From the NCBI GenBank assembly GCA_964410125.1, contig CAYPGQ010000002.1, positions 55,846-119,845 of the forward strand: a stretch of DNA of 64,000 nt, written 5' to 3'. The position numbers and the translations under genes are program-made. The notes under the pieces were generated by a model that worked only from the letters and a program-made list of their open reading frames with translations, had not been told where the DNA came from and ran no database searches. This document shows, piece by piece, positions 34,427-42,865 of this stretch; the stretch's first letter is position 1, and each line of letters opens with the position of its first letter. Origin of the DNA: G020348385 sp964410125. GTDB taxonomy: Bacteria > Acidobacteriota > Aminicenantia > Aminicenantales > Aminicenantaceae.

Positions 34427-35772
34427 TCTGAACTCCTGAGAGAATTCATTATTTTGTTGAATTCTTCTTCAAGCGCCAGTTTGCTTTTAACCGTTCTGCC
34501 AGCTGCAAAAATCTCGGTTTTTCCATCACTGTCTTTCAGGATGAAGCGGATATCCCTCGGGGGCAAATAAAATGCCATAAACAGACCGAGCATAAGAAAA
34601 CCACAACCCACCCAAATAAAATTCACCCCGGGATCTTTGGACATTTGGATGCCAGAGTATTGGGCGGCCTGGATATCCTTCAATACGACCTTATAGTTAG
34701 CTTCTTCCTCTGAGTGCATCTGCGCAATATCCGGGAAATTCGCAAATATCCATCCGGAGGAAATTTTTTTCTCGCCTTCATAGACTTCGATGAAAGCGGC
34801 AGGATTGTTGGGCTCCAGAGAGCGGGTCCTGACCTGGTTCCTGTCGATGATAAAGTCGGGGACAAACTGGAGGACTTTGAATTCCAGGCTTTCCTCTTCC
34901 CAAATCCCTTTTTCTCCGAGCTGCAGAAACGTTTTTATGGAGGCGGAGGGATCGGATGTTTTTGTTGTCCAAATCTCCAGAGTTGGATTCCTCCAATCCC
35001 ATCCGACAGTGTTTTGGTAGAAGACGTATCCCTTGTAGGTCAGAGGATGATTGACTTCGATGGTCTTGGTCAGGCGAGGGGATTCATCCTCGATGATAGT
35101 GAGGGTGCTCTTCCAGTCTTTGACACTTCCGTTTGGGTAATATTCCGTTTCGAATTTGTCTAGCTGGAGTTTGAAATCAGCATTAAGAATCGTAACGATC
35201 TCTCCTTCAGAGATGTTGATGTTTGTCCGGAATCCTCCGAAACCGCTGATTATTCCTCCGATGAGGATGATAAGTAATCCAAGATGGACAATGTCCGAAC
35301 CGAATAAGCCGAGTATCTTTTTTCTCGCTAAAAGATGGATGGCTACATCCTTTCTCTCTTCTCTGATCCGGTAATGAGCGGATCGCAGCTCCTTCTTCAA
35401 TTCCCGTTCGCTTTTGTCTAAGCTCCAGCTTTTTTTAAACTTCCTCTGAATTTTGGCCGCTGAAAGTGTATGGGTTTCGAATGTCAAGTTTGGCCTGAAG
35501 GCTCTTATGAACTTGGAAGAAAGTCGGGTAAGTGTGCAGACAAGGATATTCAAAGAAAACAGAATCAGGAGGGCGACAAACCACCATGAATGATAGAGGT
35601 CCGTTATTTCTAGCCGCATCAGGAGTTCAGAGATTTGACCATAACGAGCAGCATACTCTTCGGCACTTCTCAGCTGAGGAATCAGGGTTCCGACCACAGA
35701 TGCGATGGTGATGATGATGATTAAAAAAATGGCTAACTTGATCGATTTAAAAAAGTTGGTGATGGATTTCAT
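34423..35772 (-). CDS. resB: System II cytochrome c biogenesis protein ResB/Ccs1
   Basis: 449 residues: N-terminal membrane helices (LAIFLIIIITIASVVGTLIP, WWFVALLILFSLNILVCTLT), a helix around residue 165, a large extracytoplasmic domain (NHPLTYKGYVFYQNTVGW) and a last helix (GCGFLMLGLFMAFYLPPRDI). It is the first gene of resB-ccsA and is followed by the tetraheme cytochrome. System II is typical of Gram-positives, epsilon- and delta-proteobacteria and several deep lineages. Confidence 0.92.
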   Translation of the reverse strand: MKSITNFFKSIKLAIFLIIIITIASVVGTLIPQLRSAEEYAARYGQISELLMRLEITDLYHSWWFVALLILFSLNILVCTLTRLSSKFIRAFRPNLTFETHTLSAAKIQRKFKKSWSLDKSERELKKELRSAHYRIREERKDVAIHLLARKKILGLFGSDIVHLGLLIILIGGIISGFGGFRTNINISEGEIVTILNADFKLQLDKFETEYYPNGSVKDWKSTLTIIEDESPRLTKTIEVNHPLTYKGYVFYQNTVGWDWRNPTLEIWTTKTSDPSASIKTFLQLGEKGIWEEESLEFKVLQFVPDFIIDRNQVRTRSLEPNNPAAFIEVYEGEKKISSGWIFANFPDIAQMHSEEEANYKVVLKDIQAAQYSGIQMSKDPGVNFIWVGCGFLMLGLFMAFYLPPRDIRFILKDSDGKTEIFAAGRTVKSKLALEEEFNKIMNSLRSSE

Positions 35773-35837
35773 TTGGAATTTGTCCCGTTAAAATAATAAC
35801 AACTATAATATGGGACTAATTAGCATTTTTCAATATC

Positions 35838-35869
35838 TAACCTGGCTAATTCATAAATTATCCAGGTTA
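35838..35869. repeat. Minimal palindromic form of the CCTGRATTATT repeat family
   Basis: TAACCTGGCTAATTCATA is followed by its near-perfect inverse ending CCAGGTTA. Only the terminal inverted repeats remain, with no interior. It sits between resB and an Rrf2 gene. Compare the perfect form at 55173-55204. Confidence 0.65.
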
Positions 35870-35871
35870 AA

Positions 35872-36300
35872 TCAAAACTTCTTATTTTCAGCGATAGCCA
35901 CAAGGTCTTGAAGGGTTTTGCTTTCGAAGTAGTTCTGCAGTAGATCACTTGCTTCTTTCCAGACAACTTGCGTGGTACATTCGCCGATCCGTTCACAAAT
36001 GTCGGGATCTTCCAGGCAGTCGACAAGAGCACAAGATCCCTCTAAAACCTCGATGATCTCACACACTGTTATTCTAGAAGGGTCCCTTGCCAGTGTATAT
36101 CCTCCACCAGCTCCTCGTACACTTTTAACCAATTTATTTATTTTTAAAGGAATGATAATTTGTTCCAGGTAACGAATGGATAAGTCCTCTTCTTTGGAAA
36201 TATTCTTAAGCACAACCGCTTCTTTGCCCGCATTGTAATGAAGAGCGAGATTGAGCATCAGGCGAGTTCCGTATCTTCCTTTGGTGGATAGTTTAATCAT
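35872..36300 (-). CDS. Rrf2-family transcriptional regulator (IscR-like), copy 1
   Basis: 142 residues with the Rrf2 winged helix: MIKLSTKGRYGTRLMLNLAL, SIRYLEQIIIPLKINKLV and RGAGGGYTLARDP. Cysteines at 90, 95, 102 and 108 fall in the Fe-S-binding segment of IscR-type sensors. The spacing differs a little from the E. coli set, and the fourth ligand may be another residue. The paralogue immediately upstream is closely similar. No isc or suf genes are adjacent. Confidence 0.88.
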   Translation of the reverse strand: MIKLSTKGRYGTRLMLNLALHYNAGKEAVVLKNISKEEDLSIRYLEQIIIPLKINKLVKSVRGAGGGYTLARDPSRITVCEIIEVLEGSCALVDCLEDPDICERIGECTTQVVWKEASDLLQNYFESKTLQDLVAIAENKKF

Positions 36301-36350
36301 GATCCTCTCCTTTTAGAAGCTGGCAAGCCATCTCTATTTAACATATAAAT

Positions 36351-36378
36351 CTTATATAATTTCTTGAAATAAAGTCAA
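36351..36378 (-). promoter_or_regulatory. Predicted promoter for Rrf2 copy 1
   Basis: On the minus strand TTGACT (36373-36378), a 16-base spacer and TATAAG (36351-36356) lie upstream of the start at 36300. AGGAGAGG precedes the ATG. Confidence 0.5.
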
Positions 36379-36421
36379 GTTAAGATAGAATGGTAAGCAG
36401 AAAGAGGCCTGAAGGCTTTCG

Positions 36422-36862
36422 TTATTTTCGAGCCGGGGGATTCTTTTTGTTGGCTATCTCCACGAGATCTTGAAGTGTTATATTCTCGAAATAATCCTTA
36501 AGGAGAGAGCTGGCGTTTTTCCAGATGTCATAAGTAGCACATTCTTTGATCTTGTTGCAATAGTCTTCATCATCCACACACTCGACAAGGCAACATGCTC
36601 CTTCTAGAGCTAAAAGAATTTCTCTCAATTTTATAATTGAGGGGTCCTTAGCCAAAATATACCCGCCTCCAGCTCCTCGAATACTTTTCACGAGCCTTGC
36701 GATCTTGAGCGGGATGATGATCTGTTCCAGATAGCGTATGGAAATATCTTCTTCATCAGAAATCTTTTTAAGTATGATTGATTCTCTTCCGTTATGATAA
36801 TGCTGAGCAAGGCTTACCATAAGTCGAGTTCCGTACCTTCCTTTGGTAGAAAGTCTTATCAT
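36422..36862 (-). CDS. Rrf2-family transcriptional regulator (IscR-like), copy 2
   Basis: 146 residues, strikingly similar to copy 1 over the DNA-binding half (the SIRYLEQIIIPLKI core is identical). Cysteines lie at 90, 91, 95, 102 and 108. The C-terminal tail differs (NPPARK). Having its own promoter and a 121-base gap before copy 1 suggests duplicated, separately controlled sensors, perhaps for Fe-S status and oxygen or NO. Confidence 0.88.
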   Translation of the reverse strand: MIRLSTKGRYGTRLMVSLAQHYHNGRESIILKKISDEEDISIRYLEQIIIPLKIARLVKSIRGAGGGYILAKDPSIIKLREILLALEGACCLVECVDDEDYCNKIKECATYDIWKNASSLLKDYFENITLQDLVEIANKKNPPARK

Positions 36863-36907
36863 GGATGACTCCTCTTAATATAAGTTGCTAAAATTAAACC
36901 AGTTAAA

Positions 36908-36936
36908 ATCATATCGGAAAAATAGTTTTTTTTCAA
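36908..36936 (-). promoter_or_regulatory. Predicted promoter for Rrf2 copy 2
   Basis: On the minus strand TTGAAA (36931-36936), a 17-base spacer and TATGAT (36908-36913). AAGAGGAG lies just upstream of the start at 36862. Confidence 0.55.
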
Positions 36937-36971
36937 CATGAATTTATAAGAATTCCAGGAAAAAAAACAAC

Positions 36972-37625
36972 CTATCCCCTGGGGCCGAAGATTTTAGTGC
37001 CGATTCTTATGATATTAGCCCCTTCTTCGATCGCCACCTTATAGGAATTCGTCATTCCCATCGATAGATATTGCATCTCGACGCCTGGGATTTCTAAAGA
37101 GTTAATTCTATCGAATAAATATTTGGTTTCGATAAAGAAGGGCCGCGCATTTTCAGGATCGCCAAAAGCCGGTCCCATGGTCATCAAACCCTTGATCTTC
37201 ATGTTTTTTAATCCAACCGCTTCCTGAAGAAAACGCTCGGTTTCTTCAGGCATCACTCCGAATTTCTGAGGTTCCCTGCCGCTGTTGATTTCAATGAGAA
37301 CGGGCATGATTTTCCCTTCTTGGGCGCTGCGCTTGTCGATTTCTTCTGCAAGATCCAAGGAATCCAGAGTCTCGATCATGTCAAAAACCTTGATGGCCTT
37401 CCTGACCTTATTCCGTTGAAGATGGCCGATGAAATGCCACTTCACTTTGTGGCCGATAAGTTCGAAAGCTCTCTGTGCTTCCTGCAGGTAGTTTTCTCCA
37501 ATGATCCTTACACCAGCATCTGCCGCCAGTAAAATTTCTTCGGGCGTGCGAGTTTTTGCCGCGGCTACTAGCTCAATTCCTCCAGGCAGCTCGGCTAAGA
37601 TCTTGGCTATATTTTCTTCAATCAT
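36972..37625 (-). CDS. YggS/PROSC family pyridoxal-phosphate homeostasis protein
   Basis: 217 residues from the ATG at 37625, with MIEENIAKILAELPGGIELVAAAKTRTPEEI as the conserved opening, including the PLP-lysine in AAKT. Further marks are GENYLQEAQRAF, WHFIGHLQRNK, IEINSGREPQKFGV, GLMTMGP and LSMGMTNSYKVAIEEGAN. A longer in-frame opening to 37844 is not conserved and runs through a repeat-family end, so I reject it. YggS binds PLP and buffers it without enzymatic activity. Confidence 0.92.
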   Translation of the reverse strand: MIEENIAKILAELPGGIELVAAAKTRTPEEILLAADAGVRIIGENYLQEAQRAFELIGHKVKWHFIGHLQRNKVRKAIKVFDMIETLDSLDLAEEIDKRSAQEGKIMPVLIEINSGREPQKFGVMPEETERFLQEAVGLKNMKIKGLMTMGPAFGDPENARPFFIETKYLFDRINSLEIPGVEMQYLSMGMTNSYKVAIEEGANIIRIGTKIFGPRG

Positions 37626-37699
37626 TTTGAATCCCGTCTCCTGTTCATGGGCTATTTCCTTGCTGCCACCTTGATGTTGAGGTGGGCGGGTCGATTTGG

Positions 37700-37716
37700 C
37701 TCGCAAATAATCCAGG
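37700..37716. repeat. End of a partial CCTGRATTATT repeat copy upstream of yggS
   Basis: GCTCGCAAATAATCCAGG matches the family terminus in reverse orientation. Read inward on the minus strand, the next bases (GAGCC...CGACCCGCCCACC) resemble the 53823 copy, but the homology fades within about 50 bp, so the copy is partial. Confidence 0.45.
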
Positions 37717-37842
37717 CAGGTAAAGGTTATTTTATTGCCGGTAAAATTGCAAGATAGAGTGCGGTTAATTTTGCTTTTATTATTGGAAAGAGAATTATAA
37801 AATAAAATAGAACTTTTTGAGTGTTGAGGAGTCCTCATCCGC

Positions 37843-39360
37843 ATGAACGATGTTTACATAGCAGGAGTCAGTTTGACGCCCTTTGGAAAGGATTTCCGTC
37901 CAATCGGTGTTATGCTGGCAGACGCCTGTCAGAAAGCCCTCCAAGATTCCGTTCCATTCACTCCCGATGCGGTTCCTGATTGCCTGGTTATCGGGAGCAT
38001 GGATCCCATCGGATTTGCCCGGCAAACCGGCCTCGATTCCCTAGTGGGAATGGAGCTCGGGTTATCCCGAGACACAGAGATTTATCATGTGGAATTGGGA
38101 TCGGCGACAGGAGCCGCTGCAGTTGAACTGGGAAAAAGATTGGCTTCATCCGGATTAAAAGTTTTGGTCTGTTTTGGGGAGAAGATGAAGGGGAAGCTGA
38201 AAAATGAAGAGATCCCCTCTCAGATTTCGACTGTGATTGCCGAAGAGGAACGAGAAAGAGGCCTGGGTGAGATGCCGGCCGTAGCAGCCCTCGCCTCATC
38301 TGAATACATGGATGCGTACAAAGTTTCGGGAAGAAAATTCCGGAAGGCCTGCTTCCAAATGAGCGTCCACAGCCTAGAATTCGGCGCCTTGAATGAGTTC
38401 GCTTATTTCCGACAGCCGATCTCTTGGAAAGACTATGTTGATCCTGCAATCAACAGGATTATTGCCAAACCCCTCACAAAATTCGATTGCAGCGGGTCCT
38501 ACAACGGGGCAGGTGCTGTTTATCTGATTCCCGATCAAACGGATATTATTCTGACAAGCGTAAAATCTGCTTTTGACAACATCAAGATTGCTGAAAGGAA
38601 AACATTAATTTATCTTGAATCTGCCTTACTTGCCGGAAGAAAGGCTTACCAGGAGGCCGGATTAAATCCCTCTGAGATCGACCTGTGTGAACTCCATGAT
38701 GCCTTTAAATCTGTTCCATGGATTGCGGCCGAAGATCTGGGTTTTGCGGAAAGAGGACAAGGGCATAAGTTTGTCCTCCAGGAAACAAACAAGGAAGGTA
38801 AAAAAGTTTACATCAACCGGTCCGGCGGTTTTTTGGCCCGAACCCATCCTCTGGGTGCGTCCGGGGGGGCACAATTGGTCGAACTGGTTTGGCAGATGAG
38901 AGGACACGACCAGTACAAAGATATGTTCGGCAAAAATATAAAAGATCTGAACTATGGCCTCTGGTTTAACATGAGCGGATTCGGAAATACCTCCATTGTC
39001 GGAATCATCGAAAGGACAAATCCATTTCGACCCAGGCAGGGTTTCAAAGCTGAGAATCTGCCTCAGTCCGTTCCAGAAGACCTCATCTTAAAAAAAACAC
39101 CACGAAAGGACAGGGTCGTGGTCTCGACCCAATATAAACCTCCAGGAGATGAAAGCGAGGTCAATGTGGCCATTATCCAGACAAAAGAAGGGGATTTTCG
39201 TATAGGATTGGCAAAAGATCCTCAAGGCATAAAAAGAGGAAAATACATCAAATGGATACAGCCCGAGAATGGCCCTTACTTTATCAAAGAAGGTTATGTC
39301 AAAGGAAGATTATCCGATTTGTTTCGCATATTCCGAAGGGAAGAACACAAAGAAGATTAG
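37843..39360 (+). CDS. Thiolase-like protein lacking the active-site cysteine, with a C-terminal extension
   Basis: 505 residues. The first 390 or so follow SCP2-type thiolases: MNDVYIAGVSLTPFGK, the ELHDAFKSVPWIAAEDLGF His motif, THPLGASGGAQLVEL and FNMSGFGNTS. At the nucleophile position, where relatives have CxSxxxA, this protein reads GSATGAAAV (Ser87), so no cysteine is available for acyl transfer. The remaining about 110 residues form a beta-rich domain (VVVSTQYKPPG, GDFRIGLAKDPQG) that may be OB-like but has no zinc-ribbon cysteines. It may bind acyl-CoA or scaffold the next enzymes. It precedes a canonical thiolase in the same direction. Confidence 0.75.
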   Translation: MNDVYIAGVSLTPFGKDFRPIGVMLADACQKALQDSVPFTPDAVPDCLVIGSMDPIGFARQTGLDSLVGMELGLSRDTEIYHVELGSATGAAAVELGKRLASSGLKVLVCFGEKMKGKLKNEEIPSQISTVIAEEERERGLGEMPAVAALASSEYMDAYKVSGRKFRKACFQMSVHSLEFGALNEFAYFRQPISWKDYVDPAINRIIAKPLTKFDCSGSYNGAGAVYLIPDQTDIILTSVKSAFDNIKIAERKTLIYLESALLAGRKAYQEAGLNPSEIDLCELHDAFKSVPWIAAEDLGFAERGQGHKFVLQETNKEGKKVYINRSGGFLARTHPLGASGGAQLVELVWQMRGHDQYKDMFGKNIKDLNYGLWFNMSGFGNTSIVGIIERTNPFRPRQGFKAENLPQSVPEDLILKKTPRKDRVVVSTQYKPPGDESEVNVAIIQTKEGDFRIGLAKDPQGIKRGKYIKWIQPENGPYFIKEGYVKGRLSDLFRIFRREEHKED

Positions 39361-39369
39361 GGATTTTTA

Positions 39370-39397
39370 TTGACAGCTTGGAAGAGCTCAATATAAT
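39370..39397 (+). promoter_or_regulatory. Predicted promoter for the thiolase/beta-oxidation genes
   Basis: TTGACA (39370-39375), a 16-base spacer and TATAAT (39392-39397), both consensus, lie between the thiolase-like gene and the canonical thiolase. AAGGAGG follows before the ATG at 39442. Confidence 0.7.
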
Positions 39398-39441
39398 AGA
39401 AGGCTCAAAGGAAAATTATCCTAGGAAGGAGGAAAAAATTC

Positions 39442-40626
39442 ATGAATGATATCGTTATCGCGGGAGCAGTCCGAACAGCCGGAGGAAGGTTTGGAGGCTC
39501 ATTCCAAAGAGTCTCTGCAGTGGATTTGGGAGCGTTGGTCCTCAAAGAGGCCGTTAGAAGGGCGGAGATAGATCCTGATCAAGTGGATGAGGTTGTTTTT
39601 GGATCAGGCTGGCAGGCCGGTCTCGGGCCCAATATCGGACGTCTGGCAACAGTGAAGGCCGGACTTCCTGTGGAAGTACCAGCTTTCACTGTAAACAAAC
39701 GCTGTGGATCTTCTTTGAGAGCGACCTCCCTTGCTATTCAGATCATCAAAGCAGGCGACGCAGAAGTGGTGCTGGTCGGAGGATCGGAGAACAGCACCCA
39801 GGTTCCTTATATCGCTGACAGAGCAAGATGGGGAAACCGCATGGGCGATGGAAAGCTTGTTGATGTTCTGCACAAGGATGGATTCATGTGCCCGTTGGCA
39901 GGCCATCTGATGGGCGTGACAGCGGAGACTCTGGTGGAAAAGTATAACATCAGCCGACAGGAGCAGGATGAGTTTGCTGTAGAAAGTCAAAGCAAAGCCA
40001 TCTCCGCCATGAAAGAGGGCCTGTTCACCGAGGAGATCCTTCCCATAGAAGTTCCTGTGGGCAAGGGAAAAACAGAGGTGTTTGACACAGAAGAAATTCC
40101 AAGGGAGGGAGTGAGTGTAGAAAAAATTGCCAAATTTGCTCCGGTTTTCAAGAAGGATGGTACAGTAACAGCTGCTAATAGCTGTGCTCTTTGTGATGCC
40201 GCTTCGGCTCTGGTTGTTTTGACGCGGAAAAAAGCAGAGGAACTGGGAGTTAAGCCGATGGCGCGGATTGTCTCGTATGCGAGTGCTGGTGTTGAGCCCA
40301 AGATCATGGGGATCGGCCCTGTGCCTGCGGTGAATAAGGCCTTAGAGCGTGCCAACCTTAGTCTGGATGATATCCATATCATCGAGCTTAATGAAGCTTT
40401 TGCCGCTCAGATCTTGGCTGTTGAAAGGGATCTCGAATGGGACCGCTCTAAAGTAAATGTACATGGGGGAGCCATCGCACTTGGCCATCCAATTGGGGCA
40501 ACGGGTGTGAAGATCTTAACGACCTTGCTTTACGCCCTTAAAAATAGAGAGAAGACTTTGGGATTGGTCAGCTTGTGTATCGGCGGGGGCCAAGGAGTGG
40601 CCATTATTGTCGAGAGACTGAGCTAG
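39442..40626 (+). CDS. Acetyl-CoA acetyltransferase (thiolase II)
   Basis: A 394-residue biosynthetic/degradative thiolase. The acyl-accepting Cys88 lies in FTVNKRCGSSLRA. The catalytic His is in GGAIALGHPIGATG and the second Cys in SLCIGGGQGVA. The opening IVIAGAVRTAGGRFGGSF is standard. It cleaves 3-oxoacyl-CoA or condenses two acetyl-CoA. With the next three genes it makes a butyryl/crotonyl-CoA-level beta-oxidation module. Confidence 0.93.
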   Translation: MNDIVIAGAVRTAGGRFGGSFQRVSAVDLGALVLKEAVRRAEIDPDQVDEVVFGSGWQAGLGPNIGRLATVKAGLPVEVPAFTVNKRCGSSLRATSLAIQIIKAGDAEVVLVGGSENSTQVPYIADRARWGNRMGDGKLVDVLHKDGFMCPLAGHLMGVTAETLVEKYNISRQEQDEFAVESQSKAISAMKEGLFTEEILPIEVPVGKGKTEVFDTEEIPREGVSVEKIAKFAPVFKKDGTVTAANSCALCDAASALVVLTRKKAEELGVKPMARIVSYASAGVEPKIMGIGPVPAVNKALERANLSLDDIHIIELNEAFAAQILAVERDLEWDRSKVNVHGGAIALGHPIGATGVKILTTLLYALKNREKTLGLVSLCIGGGQGVAIIVERLS

Positions 40627-40671
40627 GTCGATTTAGTGGCATTTGTACTAAACGAACTTTAAGGAGGAATT

Positions 40672-41523
40672 ATGGATGTTAAAAAACCCTTTGTTATCGG
40701 CACCGGAATCATGGGAGCCGGTATCGCCCAGCTTTGTGCGCAAAAAGGATATGATGTTACCGTAACCGATATCTCTGATGAGATAATCGATAAAGCAAGA
40801 AACAAGGTCACCAAAGGCCTACAAAGGAGGATAGAAAAGGGGAAAATTTCCCAGGAGGATATGGATTCGGTCCTTTCTCGGATAAATTGGACCACCGATC
40901 TTGAATTAGCCAAGGATAGTGATTTTGTTATCGAAGCTGTCCTCGAGAACCTTGAATTAAAAAAAGAAATTTTCCAGAAATTGGATTCTCTTTGCTCAGC
41001 TGATACCATCATGGCCACAAACACAACAGCCCTATCGGTGAGTGAGATCGCATCGGCGACATCCCGTCCGGATAAAATCATCGGGATGCATTTTTTCAAT
41101 CCAGCTGTCATCATGAAGTTGGTGGAAATCATCAGAGGGGACCAAACAACGGATGAAACGGTGGAGGCCGCTAAAGAATTTGCCGAAAAATTAGGGAAGG
41201 TTCCAGTCGTTACATTCAAGGAGGCTCCTGCCGGAATAGTGAGCCGAGTTCTGGCTGGTTTGCTAAATGAGGCGGCTGTCGTGTATGCCGATGGGATAGC
41301 TTCACCGCAGGATATCGATGAAGCCATGAAACTGGGGGCAGGACTTCCGATGGGCCCCTTAGCCCTGATCGATATGATCGGATTGGACATCCATCTGGCC
41401 AAGATGGAAACTCTTTACAAAAAGCTGAAGGATGAACGCTACAAGCCTCCTGAAATTATAAAACAAATGGTTGCTGAAGGGAGGCTTGGGAAAAAGTCTG
41501 GGGAAGGATTTTACAAATACTAG
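40672..41523 (+). CDS. hbd: 3-Hydroxyacyl-CoA (3-hydroxybutyryl-CoA) dehydrogenase
   Basis: 283 residues. The NAD-binding GTGIMGAGIAQLCAQKGYDV lies near residue 10. The catalytic His sits in GMHFFNPAVIMKLVEII with the matching Glu in VIEAVLENLELKKEIF, and the C-terminal domain has GLPMGPLALIDMIGLD. The gene has a strong AAGGAGGAATT site just before its ATG. The short single-domain form is typical of Hbd-type enzymes in anaerobes. Confidence 0.93.
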   Translation: MDVKKPFVIGTGIMGAGIAQLCAQKGYDVTVTDISDEIIDKARNKVTKGLQRRIEKGKISQEDMDSVLSRINWTTDLELAKDSDFVIEAVLENLELKKEIFQKLDSLCSADTIMATNTTALSVSEIASATSRPDKIIGMHFFNPAVIMKLVEIIRGDQTTDETVEAAKEFAEKLGKVPVVTFKEAPAGIVSRVLAGLLNEAAVVYADGIASPQDIDEAMKLGAGLPMGPLALIDMIGLDIHLAKMETLYKKLKDERYKPPEIIKQMVAEGRLGKKSGEGFYKY

Positions 41524-41587
41524 TTTTTTTCTGAATTAGAGGAAAGGGAAGGATTAGTGCAATAGGAAGGATGGAAAGGAGCAAGCC

Positions 41588-42742
41588 ATGGATTTTGATT
41601 TGACAGAAGAACAACAGATGATTCAGGATACGATCCGAAAGTTCGCCACTGAAGAGATTGCCCCGGTTGCCAGCGAAAACGACAAAAAGGCGCAATTTCC
41701 GCGGGATATCTTCAATAAACTTGCTGAGCTCGGGTTTATGGGCACTCCGATTCCGGAGGAATACGGAGGAGCTGGGTTTGATTTTATCAGTCACGCCATC
41801 GTGGCAGAGGAGATCGGGAGGGTTGATTCATCCCTTCGAGGTACATACTCAGTTCAGGTGTCGTTAGTCGAACTTCCGCTTCTAAAATACGGAAATGAGG
41901 AGCAAAAGAAAAAATATTTGCCAAAATTGACAAGCGGAGAGTGGATCGGGTGTTATGGTCTTACAGAGCCCAATGCTGGGAGCGATCCGGCCGGCATGAT
42001 TTCTACGGCAAAAGAAGATGGGGACTATTACATTCTCAACGGCCAGAAGACATGGATCACCAATGCAGGTCTTGCAGATATGGCGATTGTGTATGCTAAA
42101 ACAGACCCAGAGGCTGGAGCCAGAGGCATCACGGCGTTCCTAGTGGAAAAAGACTTTGAGGGATATTCGACCCGTGATCTCCATGATAAACTGGGCCTCA
42201 GGGCGTCGAACACAGGTGAGGTTTTTTTAGAAGATTGCCGGGTTCCAAAAGAAAACGTTCTGGGCGAGTTGAACAAGGGATTTAAGATCGCATTGGGAAC
42301 ACTGGATTTCGGCCGATACACCGTAGCTGCCGGATGCGTGGGGCTTGCGCAAGGGTGTGTTGATATCTGCAAAGCATACGCCAAAGAGCGTATCCAATTC
42401 GGCAAACCGATCGCAAGCTTCCAGTTGGTTCAGCAAATGATTGCGGACATGGTTGTGGAATGTGAGGCAGGACGTCTTTTGGTTTATCGGGCCGGACACC
42501 TGAAAAATAAGGAATTGCGCAATACACGGGAAACTTCCATCGCCAAGTATTATTGCAGTGAGATGGCCAACCGCGTGGCTTATAAAGCCATTCAAGTTCA
42601 TGGAGGATACGGGTTTTCCGGGGAGTACGACGTGGAACGTTTTTACCGGGATGCCAGGATCAATACTTTGTATGAGGGGACCTCCCAAATTCAACAGCTC
42701 ATAATCGGGGCTTTGGAACTCGGCATCCGTGCCTTCACCTAG
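41588..42742 (+). CDS. Acyl-CoA dehydrogenase with a glutaryl-CoA-dehydrogenase-like substrate arginine
   Basis: 384 residues with the full flavoprotein fold: LTEPNAGSDPAGM and WITNAGLADMAIVYA for FAD, the catalytic base Glu363 in LYEGTSQIQ, and HGGYGFSGEYDVER. The segment SSLRGTYSVQVSLV (residues 81-94) places Arg84 where glutaryl-CoA dehydrogenases have the arginine that binds the distal carboxylate. Short-chain acyl-CoA dehydrogenases lack it here. A glutaryl-CoA or similar dicarboxyl-CoA substrate would suit the aromatic pathway further on, but butyryl-CoA dehydrogenase remains possible. No EtfAB genes are adjacent. Confidence 0.9.
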   Translation: MDFDLTEEQQMIQDTIRKFATEEIAPVASENDKKAQFPRDIFNKLAELGFMGTPIPEEYGGAGFDFISHAIVAEEIGRVDSSLRGTYSVQVSLVELPLLKYGNEEQKKKYLPKLTSGEWIGCYGLTEPNAGSDPAGMISTAKEDGDYYILNGQKTWITNAGLADMAIVYAKTDPEAGARGITAFLVEKDFEGYSTRDLHDKLGLRASNTGEVFLEDCRVPKENVLGELNKGFKIALGTLDFGRYTVAAGCVGLAQGCVDICKAYAKERIQFGKPIASFQLVQQMIADMVVECEAGRLLVYRAGHLKNKELRNTRETSIAKYYCSEMANRVAYKAIQVHGGYGFSGEYDVERFYRDARINTLYEGTSQIQQLIIGALELGIRAFT

Positions 42743-42822
42743 CCTGAATTATTCATGAGCCACTTTTTTGCCAACAATATGGTAAGGGTGGGGTGGAGTG
42801 GCTTGACATGTGAATAATCCAG
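42743..42822 (-). repeat. Shortened copy of the CCTGRATTATT repeat family
   Basis: 80 bp, from CCTGAATTATTCATGAGCCA to GTGAATAATCCAG. Read on the minus strand the interior has TCAAGCCACTCCACCCCACCC, matching the start of the 53823 element, but the GGCTCGCC module and hairpin are missing. It lies between the acyl-CoA dehydrogenase and crotonase genes. Confidence 0.65.
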
Positions 42823-42865
42823 TCTATTTCGGCATAGAATTTTGGGATTAGAAGGGAGAAAGGTG

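Noticed and set aside
37626..37844. 73-codon N-terminal extension of the YggS protein
   Set aside because: It is not conserved, crosses a repeat-family end and overlaps the divergent thiolase-like gene's start; the family's own start is at 37625.
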